The notes: a model not told the origin generated them from the sequence alone. A DNA stretch of 64,000 nucleotides from Streptomyces sp. BHT-5-2 (GCF_019774615.1 NZ_CP081496.1:4030001-4094000); one strand, 5' to 3'. Shown: positions 36,277 through 44,578, counted from the first letter of the stretch. Translations and numbers: made by a program.

Positions 36277-37170
36277 ATGCGCGTGTCGCTGAGATCCAAG
36301 CGGGCCCTGGCCGTGCTCGTGGTGCTGTTCGCGCTGCTCGCGTTTGTGTCCCCGGCGGAGGCGAAGCCGGTTCGCCCCGTGGATCTGTGCGGGGCGCAGG
36401 TCGCGGCGGCTCAGCAGCTCGGGGCAGACATCCGGGCCCACAACGCCAGGCCGCATCGCTTCCGGATGCCGGAGCAGTCCTTGGCCGCGGCGGCCTACAA
36501 CGCGGAGAAGGCGGCCCTGGAGGCTCGCCGGTCCGCGGTCGTCGCCCAACTGCAGTCCTGTATGCAGGCGATGCGGGCGCTCGAAGCCGCGGATGCGGGT
36601 CCCTTGGGTCTGAAGGCCCCGGTCCGCCGGACGCTGGACAAGATCGAGAAGGCCCGGAACCAGGCCCCGTCGAACTGGACCGCACCGCCACCTCCCCGGC
36701 CGGGCAAGAACTGGGAGGTCCCCCAAAACTCCCCGATACGTCCGCTCTTCGAGGCCCTCCGCGGCAGCAACCCGGGAAAGGTGGGCAACATCCGGCTGAA
36801 CGGAGTCGACCGGCCTCTGGCAACGGACCGGGACCCGGCCTACCCTGCCTCGTCGGGCCGCAGGATCGGGACCTGGGACTCCGGGAATTCGAAGGTTTCG
36901 CCCGACCACATCATTCCCCTGGCCGAACTCGTCCAGATGCGGGGCTTCACGAAGCTCACGGCGAAGAACATGTATGTGGTCTCGCGTGCTCCGATCAACT
37001 TCCAGTGGTTGTCGAAGGCGGCGAACGAATCCAAGCAGTCCCGGAGTGCGGCGTATGTGTCGGGGGCCGATCCACAATGGATCAGTGCGCAGACCGCGCT
37101 GGAGAACCAGACCCGTCAGAAGCTGCAGGACATCATCGACCAGCTGCTCAAGAGCCAGTACCGAGGTTAG
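36277..37170 (+). CDS. secreted HNH-like nuclease, probable toxin
   Basis: A 297-residue exported protein. The signal peptide (1-29) ends at an A-x-A site (SPAEA, then KPVRP). A helical charged middle region follows, then a proline-rich linker near 130-145. The C-terminal domain (about 180-297) contains VSPDHIIPLAEL, then an Asn in LTAKNMYVV, then NFQWLSKAANESKQSRSA. That D-H, N, N/S-K spacing looks like HNH/endonuclease VII-type nuclease toxins. The gene downstream starts five bases after the stop and looks like an immunity gene, which supports a toxin role. The start is the ATG at 36277, behind GGGGGGAGAAGG; the in-frame ATG at 36262 overlaps that site. Catalytic assignment is by motif only. 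Confidence 0.65.
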   Translation: MRVSLRSKRALAVLVVLFALLAFVSPAEAKPVRPVDLCGAQVAAAQQLGADIRAHNARPHRFRMPEQSLAAAAYNAEKAALEARRSAVVAQLQSCMQAMRALEAADAGPLGLKAPVRRTLDKIEKARNQAPSNWTAPPPPRPGKNWEVPQNSPIRPLFEALRGSNPGKVGNIRLNGVDRPLATDRDPAYPASSGRRIGTWDSGNSKVSPDHIIPLAELVQMRGFTKLTAKNMYVVSRAPINFQWLSKAANESKQSRSAAYVSGADPQWISAQTALENQTRQKLQDIIDQLLKSQYRG

Positions 37171-37175
37171 AGGAC

Positions 37176-37856
37176 ATGGGACCTGAAGAAATCGCCGCCA
37201 CGTTGGAGGACTGGTCGCTGGCGTTCGTCGGAAGTGACGCCGGTGAGATCGCGCTGATTCCCGAAAAGTGGCGGCCGATCGTGCTGTCGGCCGATCCGGA
37301 AGACCGCCGCCGAGCGGCGTTGTCGCTGTGGAACCGCGGTTTCCTCGACCTGGTCCCGGAGTTCGCCGAGGTGCTCGACGCGCACTGTCTCGATGTGCGC
37401 GTCGGTATCACCGACGGCGCCGCCGTGCTGGTCTACGTCCTGGAGACGGAGGACGGCGAGCTGGTCTCCTGGGTCGGCTACGATCCCGGAACTTTCGAGG
37501 AGCCGGAGTTCTGGGGGTGCTTCCCGGCGGCGGTTCAGGTGTTCCTGCGCGAGGTTCATGCGGGGTTCGTCTCGGGGAGCAGGTACGCGTTCGGCGTGGC
37601 GCGCCCCGTCGCCATGGGAACCCTCGCCGAGTTGGCCGACTTCCCCGAGGGCATCCCCGGCTGGGAGGACGGATCCCGTATTTCGTCCAAGCGCCTGTTG
37701 CAGATCACGACGGATGGCGGGCTGCTCAAGTTCTGTCTGTCCCCGGATCTCGCCGTGGGACAGGTCGCCCTGGTCTACGAAGGAGACGTCGATCCGAAGG
37801 AATTCGGTCAGGAACTGGACGAACTCCTGATGTCACGCTTCGCGGAACCGTCCTGA
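37176..37856 (+). CDS. probable immunity protein for the upstream nuclease (SUKH-like)
   Basis: A 226-residue acidic cytoplasmic protein with no signal sequence or membrane segment. It begins five bases after the nuclease stop, behind AGAGG. The segment EEPEFWGCFPAAVQVFLREV is reminiscent of SMI1/KNR4 (SUKH) immunity proteins, but I cannot confirm the family by eye. The role rests mainly on context: a small acidic protein directly behind a secreted nuclease is the standard toxin-immunity layout. It could instead be a DUF-type protein of unknown role. Confidence 0.55.
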   Translation: MGPEEIAATLEDWSLAFVGSDAGEIALIPEKWRPIVLSADPEDRRRAALSLWNRGFLDLVPEFAEVLDAHCLDVRVGITDGAAVLVYVLETEDGELVSWVGYDPGTFEEPEFWGCFPAAVQVFLREVHAGFVSGSRYAFGVARPVAMGTLAELADFPEGIPGWEDGSRISSKRLLQITTDGGLLKFCLSPDLAVGQVALVYEGDVDPKEFGQELDELLMSRFAEPS

Positions 37857-37880
37857 TTCACGGATCCCCTGATTCACGGA
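37852..37880. repeat. short direct repeat spanning the immunity stop codon
   Basis: CCTGATTCACGGA occurs at 37852-37864 and again at 37868-37880. The flanking CGGAACC(g/c)TCCTGA is repeated too. It is a small local duplication at the end of the immunity gene. It does not alter the reading frame, because the stop falls in the first copy. Confidence 0.8.
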
Positions 37881-37906
37881 ACCCTCCTGAACGGAAAGGC
37901 GTTCGC

Positions 37907-38431
37907 ATGTCGCATCAGGCCGGTCAGGAGCCGTCACCTCCCTGGCAGCCACCCGCGTCCCAGCCGCCGGTACCGGGATACCCGCCGTCCTCTCGTCCGT
38001 CCTCCCGTCGTCGGAAGCTGTGGTGGTCTCTCGCAGCAGCCGGTGTGCTGCTGGCCGGCGCCGCCGTGTGCGTTGCCGTGTTCCTGTTTCCCGAGCGGGG
38101 CGACACCGAGCAGTCGAAGGTCCAGCAGGCGGTCACCGACTTCGCCCTCGCGGTCGATCGGGGGGACACCGCCAAGATGGTCGCTCTGCTCTGCCTGGAC
38201 GAAGCCCACGGCGTCGCCGACAACGACGACAACTCGGCCGACGGTGAACGCGACTCCCGGTCGAAACCGATACCGACTACGACTTCGGACGTGCGGATCA
38301 AGGGGAGCGTCGCCAGTGTCGTGGTCACCAGGCCCGCGCAGAAGCCGGTCTCCGTCTACCTCCGCAAGGAGAACGGCACCTGGAAGATGTGCGCCCCCGT
38401 TGAGAAGTCCTGGTCGCAGCCTGCGCGGTAA
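37907..38431 (+). CDS. membrane-anchored NTF2-like (Rv0361/DUF4878-type) protein
   Basis: A 174-residue protein: a proline-rich N-terminus (1-40), one transmembrane helix (about 44-66, LWWSLAAAGVLLAGAAVCVAV), then an extracellular domain beginning VQQAVTDFALAVDRGDTAKM. That is the usual opening of small NTF2-like domains of the DUF4878/Rv0361 kind. Start ATG at 37907 with GGAAAGG upstream, 50 bases after the immunity stop, so it is probably the third gene of the same operon. Function is unknown. It might anchor or sense something at the envelope, but nothing in the sequence shows this. Confidence 0.65.
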   Translation: MSHQAGQEPSPPWQPPASQPPVPGYPPSSRPSSRRRKLWWSLAAAGVLLAGAAVCVAVFLFPERGDTEQSKVQQAVTDFALAVDRGDTAKMVALLCLDEAHGVADNDDNSADGERDSRSKPIPTTTSDVRIKGSVASVVVTRPAQKPVSVYLRKENGTWKMCAPVEKSWSQPAR

Positions 38432-38623
38432 GGCAGCCGTCGAACCCGCCGCCGCGCTGGAGCGGCGCGATCCCGAACTGGCCGCGCGCCATCGGGACGA
38501 GGCGGACGCTTGTCTGGCGAGGCTGGTCGCGGTCCGGGGGGCATGGGGCAGGATGCCGGTGCGGGGCGGTCGTGCCAATGTCCGTGCTCGTGCCTGTGCT
38601 GGTGTCTGGGGTCATGTCCGCGG

Positions 38624-39403
38624 TCACGTCTGGGATTCCTCGTCCGTGGAGCCTGTGGGGTGATGGGGGCTGCTCGCGCCGTCCCGGTGTGCGGGGCGCG
38701 ATGCCCGGAGCCGTACGTGGTCGAGTGAGGGCACCGAGGGGTGTCCGGGCACGGTGGTGCCGCGTGGGTCACCGGCACGTCGTACGCCCCCGGTGAGCCA
38801 GCCGGCGGCGCCCGCCGCGTCCAGTTCCTCCGCGACATCGCTGAGGAAGAGCGTGTGCCCGGGCACACCGTCGATCGCCCGGATGATCGCCCGATAGGAA
38901 TCCGGTTCGCGCTTGGGCCCGGCCCGGTCCAGGTCGAAGTAGTCGAGCAGCAGGTGCGTCAGGTCGCCGTGGTCGCTGTGGGCGAACCAGTCCCGCTGGG
39001 CCCCCGCCGAGCCCGACGAGTAGATGTAGACGCCGATGCCGGCCGCCCGCCATCGGCCGAGCGCCCCGGGCACCTCCGGGTAGACGTGTCCGGTCAGCGT
39101 GCCGTCCGCGTATCCCCGCGCCCAGATCAGTCCCTGGAGCCGCTTCAGCGGGGCTGCCTTGACGTCGGCGTCCGCCCAGGCCGTCAGGACGGCAATGGCC
39201 CCGGCGTCGTCGAGATCAGGGGTGCCGGTCGAGTCCCGTACGGACTGTAGGATTTCGGCGTGCCGCGGGTCGTCGCGGTGGGCGGTGAACCAGTCGGCCA
39301 GGCGACGTCGTGCGTAGGGGAAGAGAACGTCCTGGACATGTGAGAGCGAGCCGGTGGTTCCCTCGATGTCGAGAACCACCGCCCGTACGGTTGCCGTGAT
39401 CAC
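38624..39403 (-). CDS. mtnC: enolase-phosphatase E1 (methionine salvage)
   Basis: A 259-residue HAD-superfamily enzyme that enolises and dephosphorylates 2,3-diketo-5-methylthiopentyl-1-phosphate to the acireductone. The first HAD motif is VLDIEGTTGS (Asp12). YIYSSGS and the FLSDVAEELDAAGAAG stretch follow in order. The C-terminus runs about 25 residues beyond the usual end. The GTG at 39401-39403 overlaps the mtnD stop by four bases (GTGA), so translation is coupled. Last gene of the salvage operon. Confidence 0.93.
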   Translation of the reverse strand: MITATVRAVVLDIEGTTGSLSHVQDVLFPYARRRLADWFTAHRDDPRHAEILQSVRDSTGTPDLDDAGAIAVLTAWADADVKAAPLKRLQGLIWARGYADGTLTGHVYPEVPGALGRWRAAGIGVYIYSSGSAGAQRDWFAHSDHGDLTHLLLDYFDLDRAGPKREPDSYRAIIRAIDGVPGHTLFLSDVAEELDAAGAAGWLTGGVRRAGDPRGTTVPGHPSVPSLDHVRLRASRPAHRDGASSPHHPTGSTDEESQT

Positions 39404-39978
39404 AGGTCGGCCTCCAGCAGTGCCTCCAGGTGGGGGAAGTGTTGCGCGACCGGGTCGCCGGTGAAGTCCCCGACCCAGCCGTCCTCCTCCTTGAAGAAGC
39501 GGATGGCGCAGAAGTCCGGGCGCGGTCCCATGTCGAACCAGTGGCGGGTGCCGGCCGGGACCGACAGCAGGTCGCCGGCCTCGCACACCACCGCGTACAC
39601 CCGTCCGTGCACATGGAGGTAGAAGCAGCCGCGCCCGTGTGCGAAGAAGCGCACCTCGTCCTCCGCGTGCCGGTGTTCGTCGAGGAACGCCGAGCGTGCC
39701 TTGGCCGCCTGTGCCTCCCACTCGGGTCCGTCCTGCGGGGACAGCCGGGCGACGTCCACGACCCGCAGGCCCTCGTCGGCGCACAACTGGTCCACCTCAC
39801 AGCGGTATCGGGACAGTACGTCCTCCGCCGTCGCACCCGGGGCGATGCCGCCGTGCAGCGGCCAGCGCCGGAACGCAACCGCACACGACCGCAGAGCCTC
39901 GGCGATCTCCGTCTCGTCGCGTGTCCGGACGAGCACGTCCTCGGGCGCGTTGTCCGGCATGACCTGCAACAGTGTCAT
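39400..39978 (-). CDS. mtnD: acireductone dioxygenase (methionine salvage)
   Basis: A 192-residue cupin enzyme that oxidises the acireductone to 2-keto-4-methylthiobutyrate and formate (Fe form). Metal ligands His102, His104 and Glu108 lie in EHRHAEDEVRFF, and His146 in GTRHWFDMG. The start at 39978 follows GGGGAA and overlaps the mtnB stop as ATGA. The 31 in-frame residues upstream belong to mtnB sequence read in another frame and are not included. Confidence 0.95.
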   Translation of the reverse strand: MTLLQVMPDNAPEDVLVRTRDETEIAEALRSCAVAFRRWPLHGGIAPGATAEDVLSRYRCEVDQLCADEGLRVVDVARLSPQDGPEWEAQAAKARSAFLDEHRHAEDEVRFFAHGRGCFYLHVHGRVYAVVCEAGDLLSVPAGTRHWFDMGPRPDFCAIRFFKEEDGWVGDFTGDPVAQHFPHLEALLEADL

Positions 39979-40706
39979 GAGGGTTCCCCTTTCGTCTCCG
40001 CGGCGGCGATGGCCGGCGCGATCGCCGGCCTGGCGCCCAGCAGCAGCAACTGACAGATGGCTTCCAGGCATTCCAGGTGGTTCCTGGCCTGCGCCAGGTC
40101 GCTTCCCCAGGCCGTGATGCCATGGTCGGCGATGAGCAGTCCGGGTGGTGCCTGGGGATCGGCGGCCAGGTAGGCGGCCACGTCGTCCGCGATCCTGGGG
40201 ACCTGGGGCCAGTTGGGGAACACCGGCAGCTCGGTGTGCGAAGGGTCCGCCAGCCCCAGTCCCTTGAGCAGCTCGAACCGTTCGAGGAGCAGCGGGGCGA
40301 CCTGTGCTCCGCCGGTCCGGGAGGCGACGGCGGTGGCGTGCGGTGCGTGTACGTGGATGACCGCGCCCGCGGCGGTGGAGCGGTAGACGGCGGCGTGGAT
40401 CGAGGTCTCCGCCGAGGCCCGCAGCGGCCCCTGCCGGAGGGTCTTCCCGGTGTTCGCACGTACGACGACCAGGTCCGCGGCGGTCAGGTCGCCCTTGTCC
40501 CGGCCGCTGGCGGTGATCAGGGCGTGGCCGTCCTGGCCCGGCAAGCGGGCGGAGAGGTTGCCGGAGGTACCCGGCATCCAGCCGCGTTGGTACAAGTCGC
40601 GGGACATCCGGGCGAGTTGTCCGGCGAGGAGTTCGTCGTAACCGTGGTCGATGTCGTGGTCCTGGCCGGCGGTGGCCGAGGAGGCCGGGTCCGGATCGAA
40701 GGTCAT
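39975..40706 (-). CDS. mtnB: methylthioribulose-1-phosphate dehydratase (methionine salvage)
   Basis: A 243-residue class II aldolase-like, zinc-dependent dehydratase. The phosphate-binding motif is GNLSARL, the metal histidines are in VIHVHAPHATAV, and a third histidine lies in LIADHGITAWG. The start ATG at 40706 follows GAGGTGGGA and overlaps the stop of the upstream gene remnant by four bases. The enzyme needs methylthioribulose-1-phosphate from MtnA, but the mtnA gene just upstream is collapsed. Confidence 0.94.
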   Translation of the reverse strand: MTFDPDPASSATAGQDHDIDHGYDELLAGQLARMSRDLYQRGWMPGTSGNLSARLPGQDGHALITASGRDKGDLTAADLVVVRANTGKTLRQGPLRASAETSIHAAVYRSTAAGAVIHVHAPHATAVASRTGGAQVAPLLLERFELLKGLGLADPSHTELPVFPNWPQVPRIADDVAAYLAADPQAPPGLLIADHGITAWGSDLAQARNHLECLEAICQLLLLGARPAIAPAIAAAETKGEPS

Positions 40707-40857
40707 TGTCCCACCTCGCAGAGCGTGAGCAGACGGTGCGCGGAGAGCTGTTCGGCGCCGCCGAGGCCGGACAGTTCGACGACGACGGCCAGTCCGGTGA
40801 TGTGCGCGGCGGATTGGGCGACCAGCCGTGCGGCGGCGTTCAGTGTGCCACCACGAT
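40703..40857 (-). pseudogene. 3' remnant of an adenine phosphoribosyltransferase-like gene
   Basis: About 50 residues in frame: GGTLNAAARLVAQSAAHI, then TGLAVVVELSGLGGAEQLSA. This is the pattern of the C-terminal part of APRT, from the end of the PRPP-binding loop (normally DD-LATGGT) onward. The catalytic Asp pair and everything before it are missing, and the fragment runs straight out of the mtnA remnant in another frame. Adenine salvage is the natural companion of methylthioadenosine recycling, so the assignment fits the operon. Its stop overlaps the mtnB start (ATGA). Confidence 0.65.
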
Positions 40858-41112
40858 GCCGCGGCAGTCCGGGAGTTGGCGGTCCCATGACGACTCCGGG
40901 GCGACGACCACGAAGGGGATGCCGTGCCTGGCGGCGGCGATCCGCTGGGCGTCGGCGCGGACCGCCGCGATGAGTTCATCGACCGTTTTGAGCCGTAGCG
41001 TGCGGTATTCGTGGGGCAGTTGCCGCTGGTCCATGACCAGCACGGCGCCGCCGTCCCATCTGACCGAGGTGTTGTCGGGGGGCATGGCCGCGGCCTTCGG
41101 AGGCTTGCTCAT
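40840..41112 (-). pseudogene. mtnA: collapsed mtnA (methylthioribose-1-phosphate isomerase) remnant
   Basis: A 90-residue frame beginning at ATG 41112. Residues 15-52 (VRWDGGAVLVMDQRQLP, then LKTVDELIAAV) match the start of MtnA. From about residue 62 the sequence RHGIPFVVVAPESSWD looks like the C-terminal MtnA segment (HGIPFYVAAP-type). MtnA is normally about 320-350 residues, so some 250 internal residues, including the catalytic Cys and Asp regions, are missing without loss of frame. It should not be an active isomerase. Both ends still show four-base stop/start coupling, as if deletions kept the operon translating. Confidence 0.65.
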
Positions 41113-41276
41113 ATGGTCGCGACCTCACTGGTATCGGTGAGTCGCCGCTCCGCGGCGGTCCGGCCCGCCGGGCCGCCTTCGGGCAGCAGGGCGTCGGGGG
41201 TCGCGCCGATCCGGTGGGCGAGGGGGTCGTGGTGGCTCTCGGCGACGGGCTCCGAGGTGAACGGACGACGGGGCAT
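41109..41276 (-). CDS. 55-residue hypothetical protein heading the mtn operon
   Basis: A short gene with a good AGGAGA ribosome site seven bases before the ATG at 41276. Its stop overlaps the mtnA remnant start (ATGA). The protein is polar, has no cysteine or membrane segment, contains ESHHDPLAHRIG and ends TSEVATI. I do not recognise it. It may be another truncated salvage gene or a genuine small protein. Translation itself looks likely. Confidence 0.5.
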   Translation of the reverse strand: MPRRPFTSEPVAESHHDPLAHRIGATPDALLPEGGPAGRTAAERRLTDTSEVATI

Positions 41277-41642
41277 GGAGGGTTCTCCTGGTGATTGGTG
41301 TGGGCGGAGTGGTGGGGGCGCTGCCGGAGGCCGTTCCGACGGGCGGGCGTGGGTCAACTACCCTCGCATCGTCGCCCGTATCCCCGACGGGGTTCCGGGT
41401 GAACTCGCCGGGATGCCGGTCAGGTTGGCGGTCAGGCTGCCTGCCCATGCGGGACCGTCGGAGTTCGGGTGCGGGTCCGTTCGGCCCAACGGGCGGTGGG
41501 GCGGCACGAGCAGGCCCGCGACGAGGAACATCACGCCGAGCGGCAGGCAGCCGAACCAGCCCCAGCCGACCACCGCCCCGGTGGCGACCACCGGGGCTGA
41601 TCGCGGCCGCCGCGCTGCGCCTCGTCGCGCGGCAGCCTCATC
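41277..41642. other. 366-base stretch without a recognised gene
   Basis: This should hold the promoter of the methionine-salvage operon. A minus-strand frame (41358-41591) encodes one hydrophobic segment (FGCLPLGVMFLVAGLLVPP) with no good ribosome site. It might be the tail of a lost membrane protein. I see no SAM riboswitch-like structure. Confidence 0.5.
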
Positions 41643-42608
41643 TCAAGTGGTGGCGAGTGCACGCCCCAACAGCGACATCGCGTCGGGCATCACCCGCCGC
41701 CAGAAACCCTCCGTGTGCTCCCCGTCGGGGAACCGCGCCTCGCGCGCTCGCGCCCGCCGCGCGACCTCGCGGGCCGCCGGGCAGAACGGATCCTCCTGGC
41801 CGCACCACACGCCGAGGGCACCGGCCTGCATCCGATCGAGGCGGAGCGTCGGCTCGTGAGCCTGCCAGTCCGCCTCGTCGGCATACCCGCCGGTGACACG
41901 GGCGTCCGCCCACGTACGGAAGACGCCCGGGCTGAGCAGCGCCACGGCATCCAGGTTGCGGCCGCTCCGCGTGCGCCCGATGGCGTACTGCAGGGCGCCC
42001 GAGCCGCCCATGGAAATCCCCATCGCGGCGCGCGGCGTGGACAGTCCGCGGGCGTGCAGCCAGCCGGGGAGCTCCTCGCGAAGCATCGCCTGCGGGTCGT
42101 CGCCGTCACCGGCGGAACGCTGGTGCCAGTACGTGGCGTCCCCGCCGTCCACCGCGACGACGGCGAACGGCGGTATGCCGCCCTTGACCGCGGCCGCCAG
42201 GAACCGCGGCGTCCCCAGTGTCACCATGCCCTGCGCGTCGTTCCCGCGCCCGTGCAGCATCACACAGACCGGCAGGTTCGTGCTCGCCGCGGTGCCGGGC
42301 GGCAGCATGGTCACCATCGTCACATCCCGGCTCCGCGCCGCCGAGCGCACCCGCTCGACACGCACCGCCCCTGGCGCCACATCCGGCACTGTGCCGTCCG
42401 TCCCGGTCAGCCCCAGCAACCTCTTCAGCTTCACCCCACCGGGCAACCACCCACCGAGCATTCCGCCCGCGGCAGCGGCCCCGAGCAGCGCACCGCCGCC
42501 CACAACGCCTGCCCCGACCCGCAGCAGACGCCGCCGCGAGACCGCACGTCCGACGGGGACCTCCGCCGAGGGCTGTTCGGAGCCGCCACCACCCATGTCC
42601 GCGGTCAT
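41643..42608 (-). CDS. Tat-exported esterase, alpha/beta hydrolase (antigen 85/esterase D-like)
   Basis: A 321-residue hydrolase with a twin-arginine signal (VSRRRLLRVGAG at about 23-34, followed by a hydrophobic stretch). The catalytic serine lies in GISMGGSGAL. The oxyanion-region LHGRGNDAQG and a late histidine in FPDGEHTEGFW complete the expected triad. Such proteins act on acyl esters outside the cell; the substrate is unknown. The ATG at 42608 overlaps the stop of the upstream lipoprotein gene (ATGA), so the two are coupled. Confidence 0.85.
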   Translation of the reverse strand: MTADMGGGGSEQPSAEVPVGRAVSRRRLLRVGAGVVGGGALLGAAAAGGMLGGWLPGGVKLKRLLGLTGTDGTVPDVAPGAVRVERVRSAARSRDVTMVTMLPPGTAASTNLPVCVMLHGRGNDAQGMVTLGTPRFLAAAVKGGIPPFAVVAVDGGDATYWHQRSAGDGDDPQAMLREELPGWLHARGLSTPRAAMGISMGGSGALQYAIGRTRSGRNLDAVALLSPGVFRTWADARVTGGYADEADWQAHEPTLRLDRMQAGALGVWCGQEDPFCPAAREVARRARAREARFPDGEHTEGFWRRVMPDAMSLLGRALATT

Positions 42609-42883
42609 GTCTGTCGACCTTTCGCTCTTTCACCACCGTAGGCGGAGTCGGTGGTCTGGTTCTCCGCCCGACTGCCGCTGTCACCGGCGCTGCCCACCTG
42701 CGTCATGGCGGTGGCCGCTGCCTCCAGCGCACCCTTGGGGTCCAGGTCGGCGGCCTTCTTCTCCGGCACCGAAGGATCTCCGCCCGAGGCCCCTCCGCCC
42801 GGGGATACTCCACAGGCCGACAGGCCGGCCACCAGCAGGGCCGAGAGCGTGGCGACGGTGGCTGGACGCCACGTGGTACTCAC
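42605..42883 (-). CDS. short lipoprotein, possibly truncated
   Basis: A 92-residue exported protein: a signal with lipobox GLSAC, then a Gly/Ser-rich linker, then KGALEAAATAMTQVGSAG. The last part resembles the opening of longer LppX/LprG-like lipoproteins (200+ residues), but the protein ends soon after. The GTG at 42883 has GGGGGAAG at proper distance; the GTG at 42889 lies too close to it. Its stop overlaps the start of the esterase gene. Confidence 0.6.
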   Translation of the reverse strand: MSTTWRPATVATLSALLVAGLSACGVSPGGGASGGDPSVPEKKAADLDPKGALEAAATAMTQVGSAGDSGSRAENQTTDSAYGGERAKGRQT

Positions 42884-43260
42884 GAACACTTCCCCCGTCG
42901 TGTCGGGCGATCGCCCCTGTCAGCCCGATCAAGATCTCAACCGGGCTGATGGTGACAGACTTTGCGGATTCCCGCATCGGAGATCCACCACGCTTCCGCA
43001 GATGCGCGTGTCAGATCCGTACCAGCCGAAGACGACCGAGGACAGGAGCCGCAGCCGCCTCCCACAATCGCCAGCGGCAAGAAGGCCGAAACGACCGCCC
43101 GGGCCCTCGCCCGAACCAGGACTCCGGACCACCCGGGCGAAGGCGCCCCGTCGACGAACCGACGACGACAGGTGCGTGAAAGGCCGGGCGGCACCAAGGA
43201 GTTCGGAAACGAAACATCCAGAACCTCGCCTTGGATCGGCCTGGCCTGCCGTGCCGATGC
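42884..43260. other. 377-base intergenic stretch, no recognised gene
   Basis: It must carry the promoter for the lipoprotein-esterase pair and the end of the epoxide hydrolase gene. I see no gene, repeat or clear hairpin in it. Confidence 0.5.
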
Positions 43261-44427
43261 TCAACGGAGGTAGTGGAGAAACGTCTGGAGGTCGGCAAGG
43301 AGGAGGTCGGGGGTCTCCAGGCCCGGGAAGTGACCGCCGCGGGCGAGTTCTGTCCAGTGGACGATGTTGTCGGTCCGTTCGGCGAGATGGCGTACGGGCA
43401 CGGAGGTGTCGGCCGGGAAGGACGCCAGGCCGGTGGGGGTGGCGGAAGGCACGATGACGCCGCCGAAGCCCGTACGCGCATGGGCGGTTTCGTAGTAGAG
43501 CCGGGCCGAGGACGTAGCGGTGCCGGTGAGCCAGTAGAGCATGACGTTGGTCAGCAGGGTGTCGCGGCTGATGACCTCCTCGGGGGAATCGCGGCAGTCG
43601 GAGAATGCCTTGAACTTCTCGACGATCCAGGCGAGTTGGCCGACCGGGGAGTCGGTGAGAGCAAACCCGAGGGTCTGCGGGCGCGTGGACTGGAGGATGC
43701 CGTAGCCCATCTCCTCACGCTGGTTGTATGCGCGGCGGGCGGCCGACGCGCACATGCGATCGATCTCCGATTGGGTGAGACCAGCCGCCTCTTGCTCGGT
43801 CGGCTCGGCGTTGGCCGTGGCGGACAGGAGCGTGGTCACGTGGACCCCGGCCACCTGGCCGGCGTGGAGGCGGCCCCACTCGCGGGCGATCATCGCGCCC
43901 CAGTCGCTGCCGTGGAGGGTGTAGCGGTCGTAGCCAAGTCGGCGCATCAACTCGGCGCCTGCATGGGCGATGCGCACGATGTCCCATCCCGGGGCGAGCG
44001 GCGGCCCGGAGAATCCGAAGCCTGGCAGGGACAGAACGACGACGTCGAGGCCATCGGTGGTAAGAGGGCCGACGAGCGCGGTGTGTTCAAGGATGGAACC
44101 CGGCCAGCCGTGCATGAGGACCACGGGCATCCCCACCGGTCTGGGAGAACGGGCGTGGATGAAGTGGATGTTCGTGCCGTCGATATCGGTGGTGAACTGC
44201 GGCAGCTCGTTGAGTTCGGCCTCGTGGGCACGCCAGTCGTAGGAGTGGCGCCAGGAGGCGGCGAGGTCCTTGAGGTAGGCGGCGGGCACCCCCTGGCTCC
44301 ATTCGGTACCGGACAGGTCGTCGGGCCAGCGGGTCCGGTCGAGTCGCTCATGCAAATCGGCCAGGACCGACGAGGGGATGTCGATACGGAAAGGGGCGAC
44401 CTGGCTGGAGGAGGTAGCTGCGCTCAT
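43261..44427 (-). CDS. epoxide hydrolase (EHN-type alpha/beta hydrolase)
   Basis: A 388-residue soluble hydrolase. The N-terminal EHN domain (about 10-115, FRIDIPSSVLADLHERLDRTRW) is followed by an alpha/beta-hydrolase core with the oxyanion motif HGWPGS and the nucleophile Asp in LHGSDWGAMIAREW. The catalytic His lies near the end in ARGGHFPGLETP. Length and order match microsomal-type bacterial epoxide hydrolases, which open epoxides to diols. The start at 44427 (MSAATSSS) is preferred over an upstream in-frame reading from 44469. It stands alone; a link to the polyketide pathway cannot be shown. Confidence 0.88.
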   Translation of the reverse strand: MSAATSSSQVAPFRIDIPSSVLADLHERLDRTRWPDDLSGTEWSQGVPAAYLKDLAASWRHSYDWRAHEAELNELPQFTTDIDGTNIHFIHARSPRPVGMPVVLMHGWPGSILEHTALVGPLTTDGLDVVVLSLPGFGFSGPPLAPGWDIVRIAHAGAELMRRLGYDRYTLHGSDWGAMIAREWGRLHAGQVAGVHVTTLLSATANAEPTEQEAAGLTQSEIDRMCASAARRAYNQREEMGYGILQSTRPQTLGFALTDSPVGQLAWIVEKFKAFSDCRDSPEEVISRDTLLTNVMLYWLTGTATSSARLYYETAHARTGFGGVIVPSATPTGLASFPADTSVPVRHLAERTDNIVHWTELARGGHFPGLETPDLLLADLQTFLHYLR

Positions 44428-44578
44428 GAGGCGACCGTAGGCGCCGTGGCGGACAGGGCGCGTCCGCATGATTCACGCGCCAAGCGGTCGGTGGGGATCA
44501 CCGCCTCGGCATGGTCGCGATCCTCGGTGTTGTGGGAGGGCACCTGCTGCTCGGCGGGCGTGCGATAGGTTCCCCGAC

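Noticed and set aside
35997..37175. Extension of the immunity-like gene upstream through the nuclease gene in another frame.
   Set aside because: The upstream part is the nuclease gene out of frame. The ATG at 37176 has a ribosome site and starts a normal protein.
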